Shown: positions 18,594 to 28,800 of the stretch, piece by piece
Position numbering within the stretch: position 1 is the stretch's first letter
How the letters are laid out: the number at the start of each line of letters is the position of its first letter
Assembly: GCF_016860525.1 (NCBI RefSeq)
Contig: NZ_BNEA01000018.1
Location: 1 to 64,000, forward strand
Length of the DNA stretch: 64,000 bases
Direction of reading: 5' to 3'
Source of the DNA: Streptomyces rubradiris
GTDB lineage: Bacteria; Actinomycetota; Actinomycetes; Streptomycetales; Streptomycetaceae
Position numbers and translations under genes: made by a program
Notes under the pieces: generated by a model
What the model was told of the DNA's origin: nothing
Databases searched by the model: none
The model's input: only the letters and a program-made list of their open reading frames with translations

Positions 18594-19547
18594 ATGGCCG
18601 GCGACACGTTCGAGGTCCTGGTCCGTGAGCGGACCGGACTCGCGGCGGGCGTACTGGGCCTGGAGCTCGTGGCCCCCGACGGCGGTGCGCTGCCCGGCGC
18701 CGAGCCCGGAGCCCATATCGACCTTCTGCTGCCGTCGGGGCTCGTACGCCAGTACTCCCTGTGCACCCCCGATGACCGGCCCGGCACCTGGCGCATCGCG
18801 GTCCTGCGCGAACCGGACGGGCGCGGCGGGTCGGCGGAGCTGCACGACACGGTCGCGGCGGGCACGCGGCTGCGCGCCGCCGGCCCCCGTAACCGCTTTC
18901 CGCTGCTCCCCGCCGACGACCTGCTGTTCATCGCCGGCGGCATCGGTATCACCCCGCTGCTGCCCATGCTCGCCGAGGCCGAGCGGAGGGGCACCCGGTG
19001 GCGGCTCCTCTACGGCGGCCGGTCCAGGTCGTCCATGGCGTTCCTCCCCGAACTCGCGGTCTACGGGGACCGGGTCACGGTCGTCCCGCAGGACGAGCGC
19101 GGACTGCCGGACCTCGAAGGGTGGCTGTCCGGCGCACCGGCGGGCGCGCGGGTGTACTGCTGCGGTCCCGAGCCGCTGCTGCAGGCCGTACGGGAACGCT
19201 GCGACGCGCTGCCGCGGGTGACGCTGCACACCGAGCGGTTCACGCCCACGGCTCCCGCCGCCGCCCCCGAGTGCGCGGACACCGGCTTCGAGGCCGTACT
19301 CAAACGCAGCGGCAAGACGGTCCCCGTGCCCGCCGGGACCTCGGTGCTCAGGGCGGTCCGGGACGCGGGCGTGGCCGTGCTGGCCTCCTGCGAGGAGGGC
19401 ACCTGCGGCACCTGCGAGACCGTCGTGCTGGAGGGCACGCCGGAACACCGCGACAGCCTCCTCACCGAGGAGGAGCGGGCGGCCGGGGACCTGATGCTCA
19501 TCTGTGTCTCCCGCTCCCGCGGGCCCCGCCTGGTCCTGGACCTCTGA
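18594..19547 (+). CDS. VanB-type oxygenase reductase
   Basis: A 317-aa electron-transfer partner for the Rieske oxygenase, from ATG 18594 with GGGGGGAAG upstream. Order of domains: flavin-binding barrel (QYSLCTPDD), NAD(P)-binding domain (FIAGGIGITPLLPM, VYCCGPEPLL), and a C-terminal plant-type [2Fe-2S] ferredoxin domain with CEEGTCGTC and a fourth Cys in LICVSRS. This order is that of phthalate dioxygenase/vanillate demethylase reductases. It lies in the same operon as the oxygenase. Confidence 0.93.
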   Translation: MAGDTFEVLVRERTGLAAGVLGLELVAPDGGALPGAEPGAHIDLLLPSGLVRQYSLCTPDDRPGTWRIAVLREPDGRGGSAELHDTVAAGTRLRAAGPRNRFPLLPADDLLFIAGGIGITPLLPMLAEAERRGTRWRLLYGGRSRSSMAFLPELAVYGDRVTVVPQDERGLPDLEGWLSGAPAGARVYCCGPEPLLQAVRERCDALPRVTLHTERFTPTAPAAAPECADTGFEAVLKRSGKTVPVPAGTSVLRAVRDAGVAVLASCEEGTCGTCETVVLEGTPEHRDSLLTEEERAAGDLMLICVSRSRGPRLVLDL

Positions 19548-19644
19548 GACCCGAGGGCTCCGAGACCTGCGAGGGACATCCGGGACCTCCGAGGCTCCGG
19601 GACCTCCGAGCCCGTCCGCGTCACCGGCCCGCCTCCCTCCGAAC

Positions 19645-19676
19645 CGCAGCCCCGCAGCCCCGCAGCCCCGCAGCCC
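19645..19676. repeat. Four tandem copies of CGCAGCCC
   Basis: Perfect 8-bp units at 19645, 19653, 19661 and 19669 lie in the 200-base gap between the reductase and the first NRPS gene. The same gap holds two copies of GGGACCTCCGAG (near 19585 and 19610). This is an unusually long, repeat-laden gap in an operon that is otherwise tightly packed. Confidence 0.85.
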
Positions 19677-19745
19677 GCGACCGTCACCCCGCATCCCTCC
19701 CGACCGCCGACCACCCGGCCGTCCGGCCGCACCTGGAGCACACCT

Positions 19746-22700
19746 ATGAGGCACCCTCCGTCCTGGGACGGGCTGATCGAGGACCGCTTCCTCGATCAGG
19801 TCCGGGCCCGCCCGTCGGGCACGGCCCTGGTCGCGGGCCCCGTCACCCTGACCTACCGGCAGCTGTACGAGCGGGCTGCGAGCGCCGCCGCCGGGCTCCG
19901 GCGGCTCGGCGTGGCCCGCGAGACCCTCGTCGGCCTGGCCTTCGACCGCTCGGCCGACTCGATCGTGACCCTGCTCGCCGTCGTCCTCGCGGGCGGCGCC
20001 TACGTGCCGATCGATCCGGCGTATCCCGAGCACCGCATCCGCCAGATCACCGAGGCGGCCGGGCTACGGCTGGTGGTGTGCCCGGAGCCGGTGCGCGAAC
20101 GGTTCACGGCGCCGCAGCCCGCGCGGACGTACGGGCTCGGGGAACTGCTGCGGCTCGGCGGCGCGCCGGACGAGGTGCCGCCGCCGAGCCGGGAACGGCG
20201 TCCTGCCGGGCCCTCCCCCCTGGCCTATGTGATGTTCACGTCCGGCAGCACCGGACGCCCCAAGGGCGTGATGGTCGAACACCGCGGGGTGCTGCGCCTG
20301 GTCAAGGACACCGACTACGTCGACCTCTCACCCGGGCAGCGCATGCTCCAGGCCGCGTCGCTCGCCTTCGACGCGGCGACGTTCGAGATCTGGGGCGCGC
20401 TGCTCAACGGTGCCTCGCTGCACGTGGTCGACCAGGAGACGGCCGTCGTGCCGTGGCGCTTCGCGCAGGCGGTCCGGGACCAGGGCGTGACCCTGGCCTG
20501 GATCACCGCCCCGCTGTTCCACCGCATGGCCCAGGAGGACCCGGCGGCCTTCGCCTCCCTCACCACGCTGCTGACCGGCGGCGACGTGGTCTCCCCCGAG
20601 CATGTGCGGCGGGTCCGCGAGGCCTGCCCCTCGCTCACCGTCGTCAACGGCTACGGGCCGACGGAGAACACCACCTTCACCACCACGTTCCCCGTCCGCG
20701 AGCACCCCGCCGGCCCGCTGCCGATCGGCCGGCCCATCCCCGGCACCACCGTGCGGGTCTGCGACGAGGCGGGCCGCCCGGTGCCCGCCGGAACCGTCGG
20801 TGAGCTGTATACCGGCGGCGCCGGACTGGCGCGCGGCTACCTGGCCGACCCGGAGCTGACCGCGCGGAAGTTCGTCACGCTGGACGGAGTACGCCACTAC
20901 CGGACCGGCGACCTGGTGCACGCCGACGAGGACGGCCTGCTGCACTTCCACGGCCGCCAGGACGACCAGGTGAAGATCCGCGGCCATCTGGTGGAACTCG
21001 CCGAGGTCAATGCGGCACTGCTGGCGCTGCCGGGCGTGGTGGACGCGCACACCAGGGTCGTCGGCGAGCCGGGCGGGGAACGCTTCCTCACCGCCTACGT
21101 GGTGGCGCCCGACGCCGGAGCTCCGGTGATCCGGCGCGCGCTGCGCGAACGGCTGCCGGACTACCTGTGCCCGGACCGGTTCGTGCTGCTGGACCGGCTG
21201 CCGCTGACGCCGAGCGGCAAGGTCGACCACCGGTCGCTGCCCCCGGCCGTGCCCGGTCCCACGACCACCGCCGGGCACACCGGACGCGAACTCACCGCGG
21301 CGGAGGCCGCGTTGGCCGAACGGTGGGCCGATGTGCTCGACATCGACCCCGCGGCCATCGGCCCCGACTCCGACTTCTTCGAACTCGGCGGCAACTCGCT
21401 GCGCCTGGGCGTCCTCCTGGGCCGGCTCGGCCGGGACGGCGCCGCGCCGGGCTACGCCGAGGCGTTCGCGACGCCCACTCTCGCCGGGATGGCCCGCACG
21501 ATCGCCACCCGAGGCTCCGCCCCGGTGCCGGACCTTCCCCGTCCGGCACCGGGAGCGGTCCCCCTCCACCCGCAACAGCAGGGCCTGTTCACGATCTGGC
21601 AGGCCGACCCCGAGTCACTGGCGTACAACATCCCCGTACGGCTGGAGCTGACCGGGCGGCTGGACCCCGAACGGCTCCGGGCCGCCCTCACCACGGTGGT
21701 GGCCCGTCACGAGGCGCTGCGGCTGCAGTTCACCGTCGACGCCGACGGCGTACACCAGGAGCCCGCCCCGCCCGCCGCACCCGAGTTCACGTTCCTGCCC
21801 GTACCCGACGAACGGATCCTCGCCGGATTCGTACGCCCCTTCCGGCCCTATCGCCCCGACGGCGCTCCCCTGCTGCGCGCCCTGCTGGCCGGCACCGGTG
21901 AACCGGACCGGCACGACCTCCACCTCGACACCCACCACGTGGTCTTCGACGGTGTCTCGCTGCGGGTGCTGATCGAGGATCTGCTCGCCGCGTACGCGGG
22001 CGAGCCACTGCCCGAGCGGCCCACGGACTACCGCGCGGCGGCCCAGTGGGCGCACGACCGGGCCGCCCGGGGGGACGACGCGGTGGACGAGGCGTACTGG
22101 CTGCGGCAGTTGGCGGGCGTGCCGGCCGGTCCGCTCCTTCCCTCGGACCGTCCGCGCGGACCGCAGCGGGCCACCCGCGGAGCGGTGATCGGCACCACGC
22201 TGGACGCCGAAGGCCGCGCCGAAGTGCGCGCGGCGGCGCGGCGGCACCGCACGACGGTGTTCGCGGTGCTGTTCGCCGCCTGGGCCGCCACGCTGGCACG
22301 GTTCTCCGGACGCCGCGACTTCACCGTCGGCACGCCCACCAGCGGGCGCACCCACCCCCATCTCCACGACGTCGTCGGCATGTTCGTGAACACGGCCTGC
22401 CTGCGCGTGCGGCTGGACGACGACGCCGCGACGCTGGGGGACCTGGTGGTGCAGGCGGACCGGCTGGCCCGCGAGGCGCTGACACACCAGGGGCCGCCGT
22501 TCCCCCGGCTGGCGCGGCGGCTCGGTGCGGTACCGGAGCCGGGCCGCAACCCGCTGTTCGACGTGCTGTTCGCGCTCCAGGACATCGACTTCCACAGGGT
22601 GCGCCGGGCCGGGCTCACCGCCCGTACGGAACTGGTCAACCCGGGCACCACCCGTTTCGATCTCAACCTCCAGGCGTATCTGCGCCCCGACGAGCTGCGG

Positions 22701-22865
22701 CTCGACCTGGAGTACGCCACCGATCTCTACGACAGCGCGTCCGTCCGCTGTCTGCTCGACGCGTACCTGGAGGCCGTCGCCGAGTTGCTGGCCGACCCCA
22801 CGGCCCCGGTGCTCCGGGCGGGAGTCGCGACACCGGCCGCCGAGATCCCGGACTTCGACCTGTGA
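19746..22865 (+). CDS. NRPS, A-T-C module (predicted Val)
   Basis: A 1039-aa nonribosomal peptide synthetase from ATG 19746 (GGAG nine bases upstream). Domains: adenylation 1-505 (FTSGSTGRPKGV, GYGPTEN, YRTGDLV, final Lys in PSGKVDH), thiolation with phosphopantetheine Ser551 (LGGNSLRL), and condensation about 605-1030 with an intact HHVVFDG (His730/731). Aligning by eye to PheA, the pocket reads D-A-F-W-L-G-G-T-F-K. This differs only by L for I from the Val code of gramicidin S synthetase, so Val or a similar aliphatic residue is predicted. With no upstream C domain it should act as the loading module. Its terminal C domain would join the starter to the Ser on the next protein. Confidence 0.93.
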   Translation: MRHPPSWDGLIEDRFLDQVRARPSGTALVAGPVTLTYRQLYERAASAAAGLRRLGVARETLVGLAFDRSADSIVTLLAVVLAGGAYVPIDPAYPEHRIRQITEAAGLRLVVCPEPVRERFTAPQPARTYGLGELLRLGGAPDEVPPPSRERRPAGPSPLAYVMFTSGSTGRPKGVMVEHRGVLRLVKDTDYVDLSPGQRMLQAASLAFDAATFEIWGALLNGASLHVVDQETAVVPWRFAQAVRDQGVTLAWITAPLFHRMAQEDPAAFASLTTLLTGGDVVSPEHVRRVREACPSLTVVNGYGPTENTTFTTTFPVREHPAGPLPIGRPIPGTTVRVCDEAGRPVPAGTVGELYTGGAGLARGYLADPELTARKFVTLDGVRHYRTGDLVHADEDGLLHFHGRQDDQVKIRGHLVELAEVNAALLALPGVVDAHTRVVGEPGGERFLTAYVVAPDAGAPVIRRALRERLPDYLCPDRFVLLDRLPLTPSGKVDHRSLPPAVPGPTTTAGHTGRELTAAEAALAERWADVLDIDPAAIGPDSDFFELGGNSLRLGVLLGRLGRDGAAPGYAEAFATPTLAGMARTIATRGSAPVPDLPRPAPGAVPLHPQQQGLFTIWQADPESLAYNIPVRLELTGRLDPERLRAALTTVVARHEALRLQFTVDADGVHQEPAPPAAPEFTFLPVPDERILAGFVRPFRPYRPDGAPLLRALLAGTGEPDRHDLHLDTHHVVFDGVSLRVLIEDLLAAYAGEPLPERPTDYRAAAQWAHDRAARGDDAVDEAYWLRQLAGVPAGPLLPSDRPRGPQRATRGAVIGTTLDAEGRAEVRAAARRHRTTVFAVLFAAWAATLARFSGRRDFTVGTPTSGRTHPHLHDVVGMFVNTACLRVRLDDDAATLGDLVVQADRLAREALTHQGPPFPRLARRLGAVPEPGRNPLFDVLFALQDIDFHRVRRAGLTARTELVNPGTTRFDLNLQAYLRPDELRLDLEYATDLYDSASVRCLLDAYLEAVAELLADPTAPVLRAGVATPAAEIPDFDL

Positions 22866-22894
22866 GGACCGCCGAGATGCACACGAAGGGCACC

Positions 22895-25800
22895 ATGAGC
22901 ACCGCGCTCCAGCTCAGCAGAGCCGTCCAGTCCTTTCCGCAGCAGGCCGCATACTGGCGCTCCCGCCTCGCCGAGTGGGAGCAGCCCACCTTCCTGCCGC
23001 GCGACTTCGCGGAGCGCGCCGGTGAAAGCGCCCACGACCAGGTCGTGGTGCCGCTGCCGGACGGGTGCGCCGAGCGCTGCCGGACCCTCACCAGGGGCCG
23101 GCCCGCGCTGGCCCGGGTACTGACCGCGGCCGTCGTCGCGGTGCTCGGCGCGCGCGCCACCGACACCGAGCGGGTACAGGTGGTGACCGGCTACTGCCGC
23201 GCCGGCACCGAGCACGACATCCCCTTCCCGCTCGGCCTGACCGTGACCCGTCAGAGCACGCCGCGCGGTCTGCTCGCCGCCGCCCGGGCCGCCTACCAGG
23301 AGGCGACCGCACACCTGGATGTGCCGGTGGATCACCTGCTGCGCACCGAGGGCCGCTTCCCGACCGATCTGGCGGCCGGTGTCGACGGCGAGCTGTCGCC
23401 GGCCCGGGCGGCGGACGCCGGATGCGTGATCCAGGTCGATGTCCGGCTGAGCGACGGGGAACCGCGGCTGGCGCTGCACCACCGCGCGGACCTGTTCACC
23501 ACGGACACCGCGGAGCGGCTGGCCCGCACCTGCGCCCGGCTGCTCGACGCGGCCACCCGCGAGCCGGACGCCCCCCTGGGCGACCTCCTCGACGCCGACC
23601 CCGGCGAGCGCGCCGCACTCGCCGGTTTCAACGCCACCGCCGTCGCCTTCCCCGCCGATGTCCCGCTGCACCACTTCCTGGAACAGCGCGCGGCGCAGAC
23701 CCCGCAGCTGATCGCGATACGCGACGACGCCACCACCTACGCGGAGCTGAACCGGCGCGCCAACCAGCTCGCGCACCGGCTGCGCGCCGCCGGCGTCGGG
23801 CCGGGCACGATCGTCGGCGTCTGCCTGCCGCGCTCGCCGCTCTCCCTCACCGCGGTCTACGCGGTACTGAAGGCAGGCGGCGCCTACCTGCCGGTCGACC
23901 CGACACTGCCCGCGAATCGCGTCACGTACATGCTGGAGCACAGCGGGGCCCGTGTCGTGATCGGTGACGCCGCGGCACGGCGGGCCCTCCCGGACACCGG
24001 GGTGTTCGTCGACGTGACCGAACCAGGTGTCCTCGACGGTGACGCGCCCGCGCCCGAGGGCGGCTCCGGCCCCGACGACCTGTGCTACGTCATCTACACA
24101 TCGGGCTCCACCGGCCGCCCCAAGGGGGTCATGCTGGAGCACCGGGCCGTCGTCAACCGGCTGGTGTGGATGCAGCGCGCGTATCCGCTGTCCGACGGCG
24201 ACGTCATCCTGCACAAGACGCCGTTCACCTTCGACGTCTCCGTGTGGGAGATCTTCTGGTGGACGCTCGCCGGGGCGTCCGTGTGCACCCTTCCCTCCGG
24301 TGCCGAGAAGGACCCCGCGGCCCTGGTCTCCCGGATCGCCGAACACCGGGTCACCACGATGCACTTCGTGCCGTCGATGCTACAGGTCTTCCTGCAGTAC
24401 GTGGAACGGGACGCCACCGCCCTGGCGTCGCTGCGCCGGGTCTTCGCCAGCGGGGAGGCCCTGGGCACGGCGCACGCCGTCCGCTTCGCGGACCTGCTGA
24501 CCGGGCCCCTGGGCACCGAACTCGTCAACCTGTACGGCCCGACCGAGGCGGCCGTCGACGTCACCCACTTCCCGTGCGCGGACCTCGACCCGCGACGCCC
24601 GGTCCCGCTGGGCCGCCCCATCGACAACCTCGCCCTGCGGGTGGTCACCCGCGCCGGCACCACCGCCCCGATAGGAACGCCGGGCGAGCTGTGCATCGGC
24701 GGGGCGGGGCTCGCCCGCGGGTACCTGAACGCGCCGGAGCTGACCGCCGAACGGTTCGTCGACGACCCGGAACTGCCGGGCGGGCGCGGCTACCGGACCG
24801 GCGACCTGGCCCGCTGGCTGCCGGACGGGACGCTGGAGTACCTGGGCCGGATCGACACCCAGGTGAAGATCCGCGGCTACCGGATCGAGACGGCGGAGAT
24901 CGAACACGTCGCCGAGACCGCCCCCGGTGTCACCGCGTGCGCGGTCCTCGCGCTCGACGACGGCGGCGGAGACCGTGTCCTGTGCGCGTACGTGGTGCCG
25001 GACGAGGGCTACGACGAGGCGGCGCTGCGCGACCGGCTGGCGGCCGAACTGCCCTCGTACATGGTCCCGGGGTTCGTCGTCACCGTGCCCGCGATCCCCA
25101 CCACGCACAACGGCAAGCGGGACGTGCGGGCCCTGCCGCCGCCCCAGCGCGGCACCGGCACCGGCACCGGCACCGCGGGGCGGGCCCCTTCGAGCCCGGT
25201 CGCGGTCCGCCTCGCGGAGATCTGGGGGCGCGTGCTGGGTGTGGACGGCGTCGGCCTGGACGACAACTTCTTCGCCCTCGGCGGCGACTCGATCAAGATC
25301 GTGCGGGTGCTGGCCGAGGCACGGCAGAGCGGGCTCGACTTCTCCTTCCAGGACCTGTTCGCCCATCCCACGCTCGCCGGCCTCGAACCCCGCGTACGCC
25401 AGGGCGGTCCGGACAGCGAGCCGGCCAGACCGGCGCGTCCGCTCGCCCCGGACGACGCACGCCGGCTGCCGCCGGACGCCGAGGACGCGTACCCTCTGTC
25501 CGCGCTGCAGGCCGGACTGCTGTACGAGGTGGAGCTGACCGGTGCCCGGCCCGGGCTCTACCACGACATCGTCAGCTTCCGCATCGGCGAACCCCTCGAT
25601 GCGGAAGCCTTCCGGGCCGCGGCCGACGCGGTGGCCGCCCGTCACCCGATGCTGCGGACGTCGCTGCACGTGTCCGGGTTCAGCGAGCCGCTGCAGATCG
25701 TCCACGCCCGCGCGGCGGACCCCGTCGAGATCACGGACCTGTCGCGGCTGGACGAGGACGCGCAGGAAAGCGAGCTGGCCCGCTTCTACGACCGTGAACT

Positions 25801-28800
25801 GGCCCGCGGCTTCCGCCCCGCCGAGGGCGGCCTGGTCCGGATCCGGCTGCACCTGCTGGGCGAGCGCGGCTACCAGTACAGCCTCAGCTACCACGCGGCC
25901 GCGCTGGACGGATGGAGCGTCAGCGTCGTCCACCACGACCTGTTCGCCGCCTATCTGTCGCTGCGCGCGGGCCGGACCCCCGAGTTCGCCCCGCTCGGCA
26001 CCGGCTACCAGGACTTCGTGCGCCTCGAACGCGCCGCGGTGGCGTCAGCCGGCAGCCGCGACTTCTGGCAGGGCGTCCTCGACGGCCACGAGGGCACCCG
26101 CCTGCCCCGCTACCCCTTCGATCCCGCGGACGCATCCGGCGTGACCATGCACGACGTTCCGCTGGGCGACGGCGTCCCGGCCGCGGTGGAGCGCGTCGCC
26201 GAGCGGCTGAACGTGCCGGTGAAGTCGGTGCTGATGGCCGCGCACGTGGCCGTGCTCGCCTTCGTCACCGGCTCCGACGACGTGCTGACCGGCTATGAGC
26301 ACAGTGGCCGGCCCGAGGCCGTCGACGGGGACCGGATCACGGGCCTGTTCCTCAACACGGTCCCCTTCCGGGTCCGGGTCGCCGACGGCAGCTGGTCCGA
26401 TCTGGTGCGGGAGGTGTACCGCACGGAGACGGCGCTGCTGCCGCACCGGCGCTACCCCATGGGCGAGATGAAGCGGGTGCGGCAGTCCCAGGAGCCGCTG
26501 TTCGAGGCGGTCTTCAACTTCACGCACTTCCATGTGCTCGACGAGCTGCGCCGCGCGCACGGACTGCGGCTGGAACGCACCCGGGTCGCCAGCGAGACCG
26601 AGTTCCCCTTCCGCGCCGAGTTCTGGCAGGACGCCTTCACCGGCGAGGTCGCGCTGTCGCTGCACTACCACCGCGACGCCTTCCCGGCCGAGCAGATCGA
26701 GCGGATCGCCGGCTACTACCGGCGCGCTCTGGAGCTGCTCGTCACGGACCCCGGCGCCGGACACCGTGCGGTGACCCTGCTGGGCGACGACGAACGGGAG
26801 TTGCTCACAGCGGGGCTCGCCGGACCCGCGCGGGCGCTGCCGGAGGCCGGCGTGCCCGGACTGTTCGCCGCGCAGGCCGCGGCCCGGCCCCGCGCCATCG
26901 CCGTACGGCACGGGGCGAGCGCCCTCACCTACCGCGAACTGGACGCCCGTTCCGCGCACCTGGCCGCCCGGCTGTACGCGGCCGGGGTGCGGGCGGGTGA
27001 CGTGGTCGCCGCCGCGATGGACCGCGGGATTCCATGGGCGGTGAGCGTCCTCGCCCTGCTGCGGCTCGGCGCGGTGTACCTGCCGCAGGACCCCGCCGAC
27101 CCGGCCGCGCGGCGGCACGCCATGCTCGCCCGGTCCGCCTGCCGCCATGTGCTGACCACCGCCGGGCACCGGGACACCCTGGCATCCCGGCCGGCCCCGG
27201 ACGGCGAGGACGCGCCGGTGATCCTCTGCTACGAGGAGCTGGTCTCCGAGCCGGCCCCGCGTCCCGCACCCGATACCCGGCCCGGCCCCGCCGACCCGGC
27301 CTACCTGATCTTCACGTCCGGTTCGACCGGTGAGCCGAAGGGCGCGCTGATCCACCACGAGGGCATGCTCAACCACCTGCTCGCCAAGATCGACGACCTG
27401 GGGCTGACGGCGGACGACGTGGTGGCGCAGGTGGCCACCCAGTGCTTCGACATCTCCGTGTGGCAGCTGCTGTCGGCCTGGCTGGTGGGCGGCCGTACCG
27501 TCATCTTCGACGCGGAACTCGTCACCGACCTGCCCGGATTCGCCCGGGTACTGGAGGACGAGGCCGTCACCGTACTGGAGGTGGTGCCGTCGTTCCTGGA
27601 CGCGCTGCTCGCCGAACTCGACGAACGCCCGCGCGCGCTGGCCGCCCTGCGCTGGAACCTGGTCACGGGCGAGGCCTTCCCGCCCGCGCTGACCCGCCGC
27701 TGGTTCGCCCGCTACGAGGTGCCCCTGGTCAATGCCTACGGGCCGACGGAGACCTCCGACGACGTCACGCACCATGTGCTGACCGGCCCGGAGACCGGGG
27801 AACGCGTTCCGGTGGGCCGCCCCATCGCCAACACCGGCATCCACATCGTCGGCCCCGACGGGCGGCACGTCCCCTTCGGCACGTACGGCGAGATCCTCGT
27901 GACGGGCACGGGCGTGGGCCTCGGCTACCTCAACGACCCCGAGCGCACCGCCCGGGCCTTCGTGCCGAACACGCTCGACACGCTCCCGTCCGCCTCCGGG
28001 CTGCTCTACCGCACCGGCGACATCGGGCGCTGGCTTCCCGGCGGGGTGCTGGACTGCGCGGGCCGCCGCGACCACCAGACCAAGCTGCGGGGCTTCCGGA
28101 TCGAGCTGAGCGAGGTGGAGGGCGCGCTGGCCGGGGTGCCGGGCGTGGACCACGCCGTGGCGCTGGTGCGCCGCGACGGCGGCCGGGACCGGCTCGCCGC
28201 CTGGTACACGGGCACCGCCGAGCCGGAACCGGAGGCGCTGCGTGCCGCGCTGGCACGGACGCTGCCCCGGTACATGCTGCCGGACGTCGTCGAGCGGCTG
28301 GAGGCCTTCCCGGTCACCCGGAACGGCAAGGTGGACCGCGCCGCCCTGAGCCGCCGTCCCCTGGCCCTCGGGCGCCCGGTGGCCTTCGAGCCGCCCGCGA
28401 ACCGCGCCGAGTCCGCGATGGTGGCCGCGTTCGCCGGCGTACTGGGCGTGCCCGCGGACACCGTCGGCGTCACCGACAGCTTCTTCGACCTCGGCGGGCA
28501 CTCCCTGGCCGCGATGCGGCTCGCGGCCCGGCTGCCCGGGGTGACGCTGCGTGACGTGCTGGCCCGTCCGACCGCGCGGGCGCTGGCCGAGCTCGCCCAG
28601 CCGGCCCCGGCCGAACTCGGCGAGCCGGCCGGGCCCGCAGGGCCCGCCGGGGATTCACCTGCGGCGGCCCCGGCGCGCACGGTCGCCCGCACCGGCCCGC
28701 TCACCGACCTGACCGAGGCCGCCGGACTGCGGCCCGCCGGCCCCGCGGCCACGGTCGTGTGCTTCCCCTTCGCGGGCGGCACCCCCGTCAGCTACCTGGA

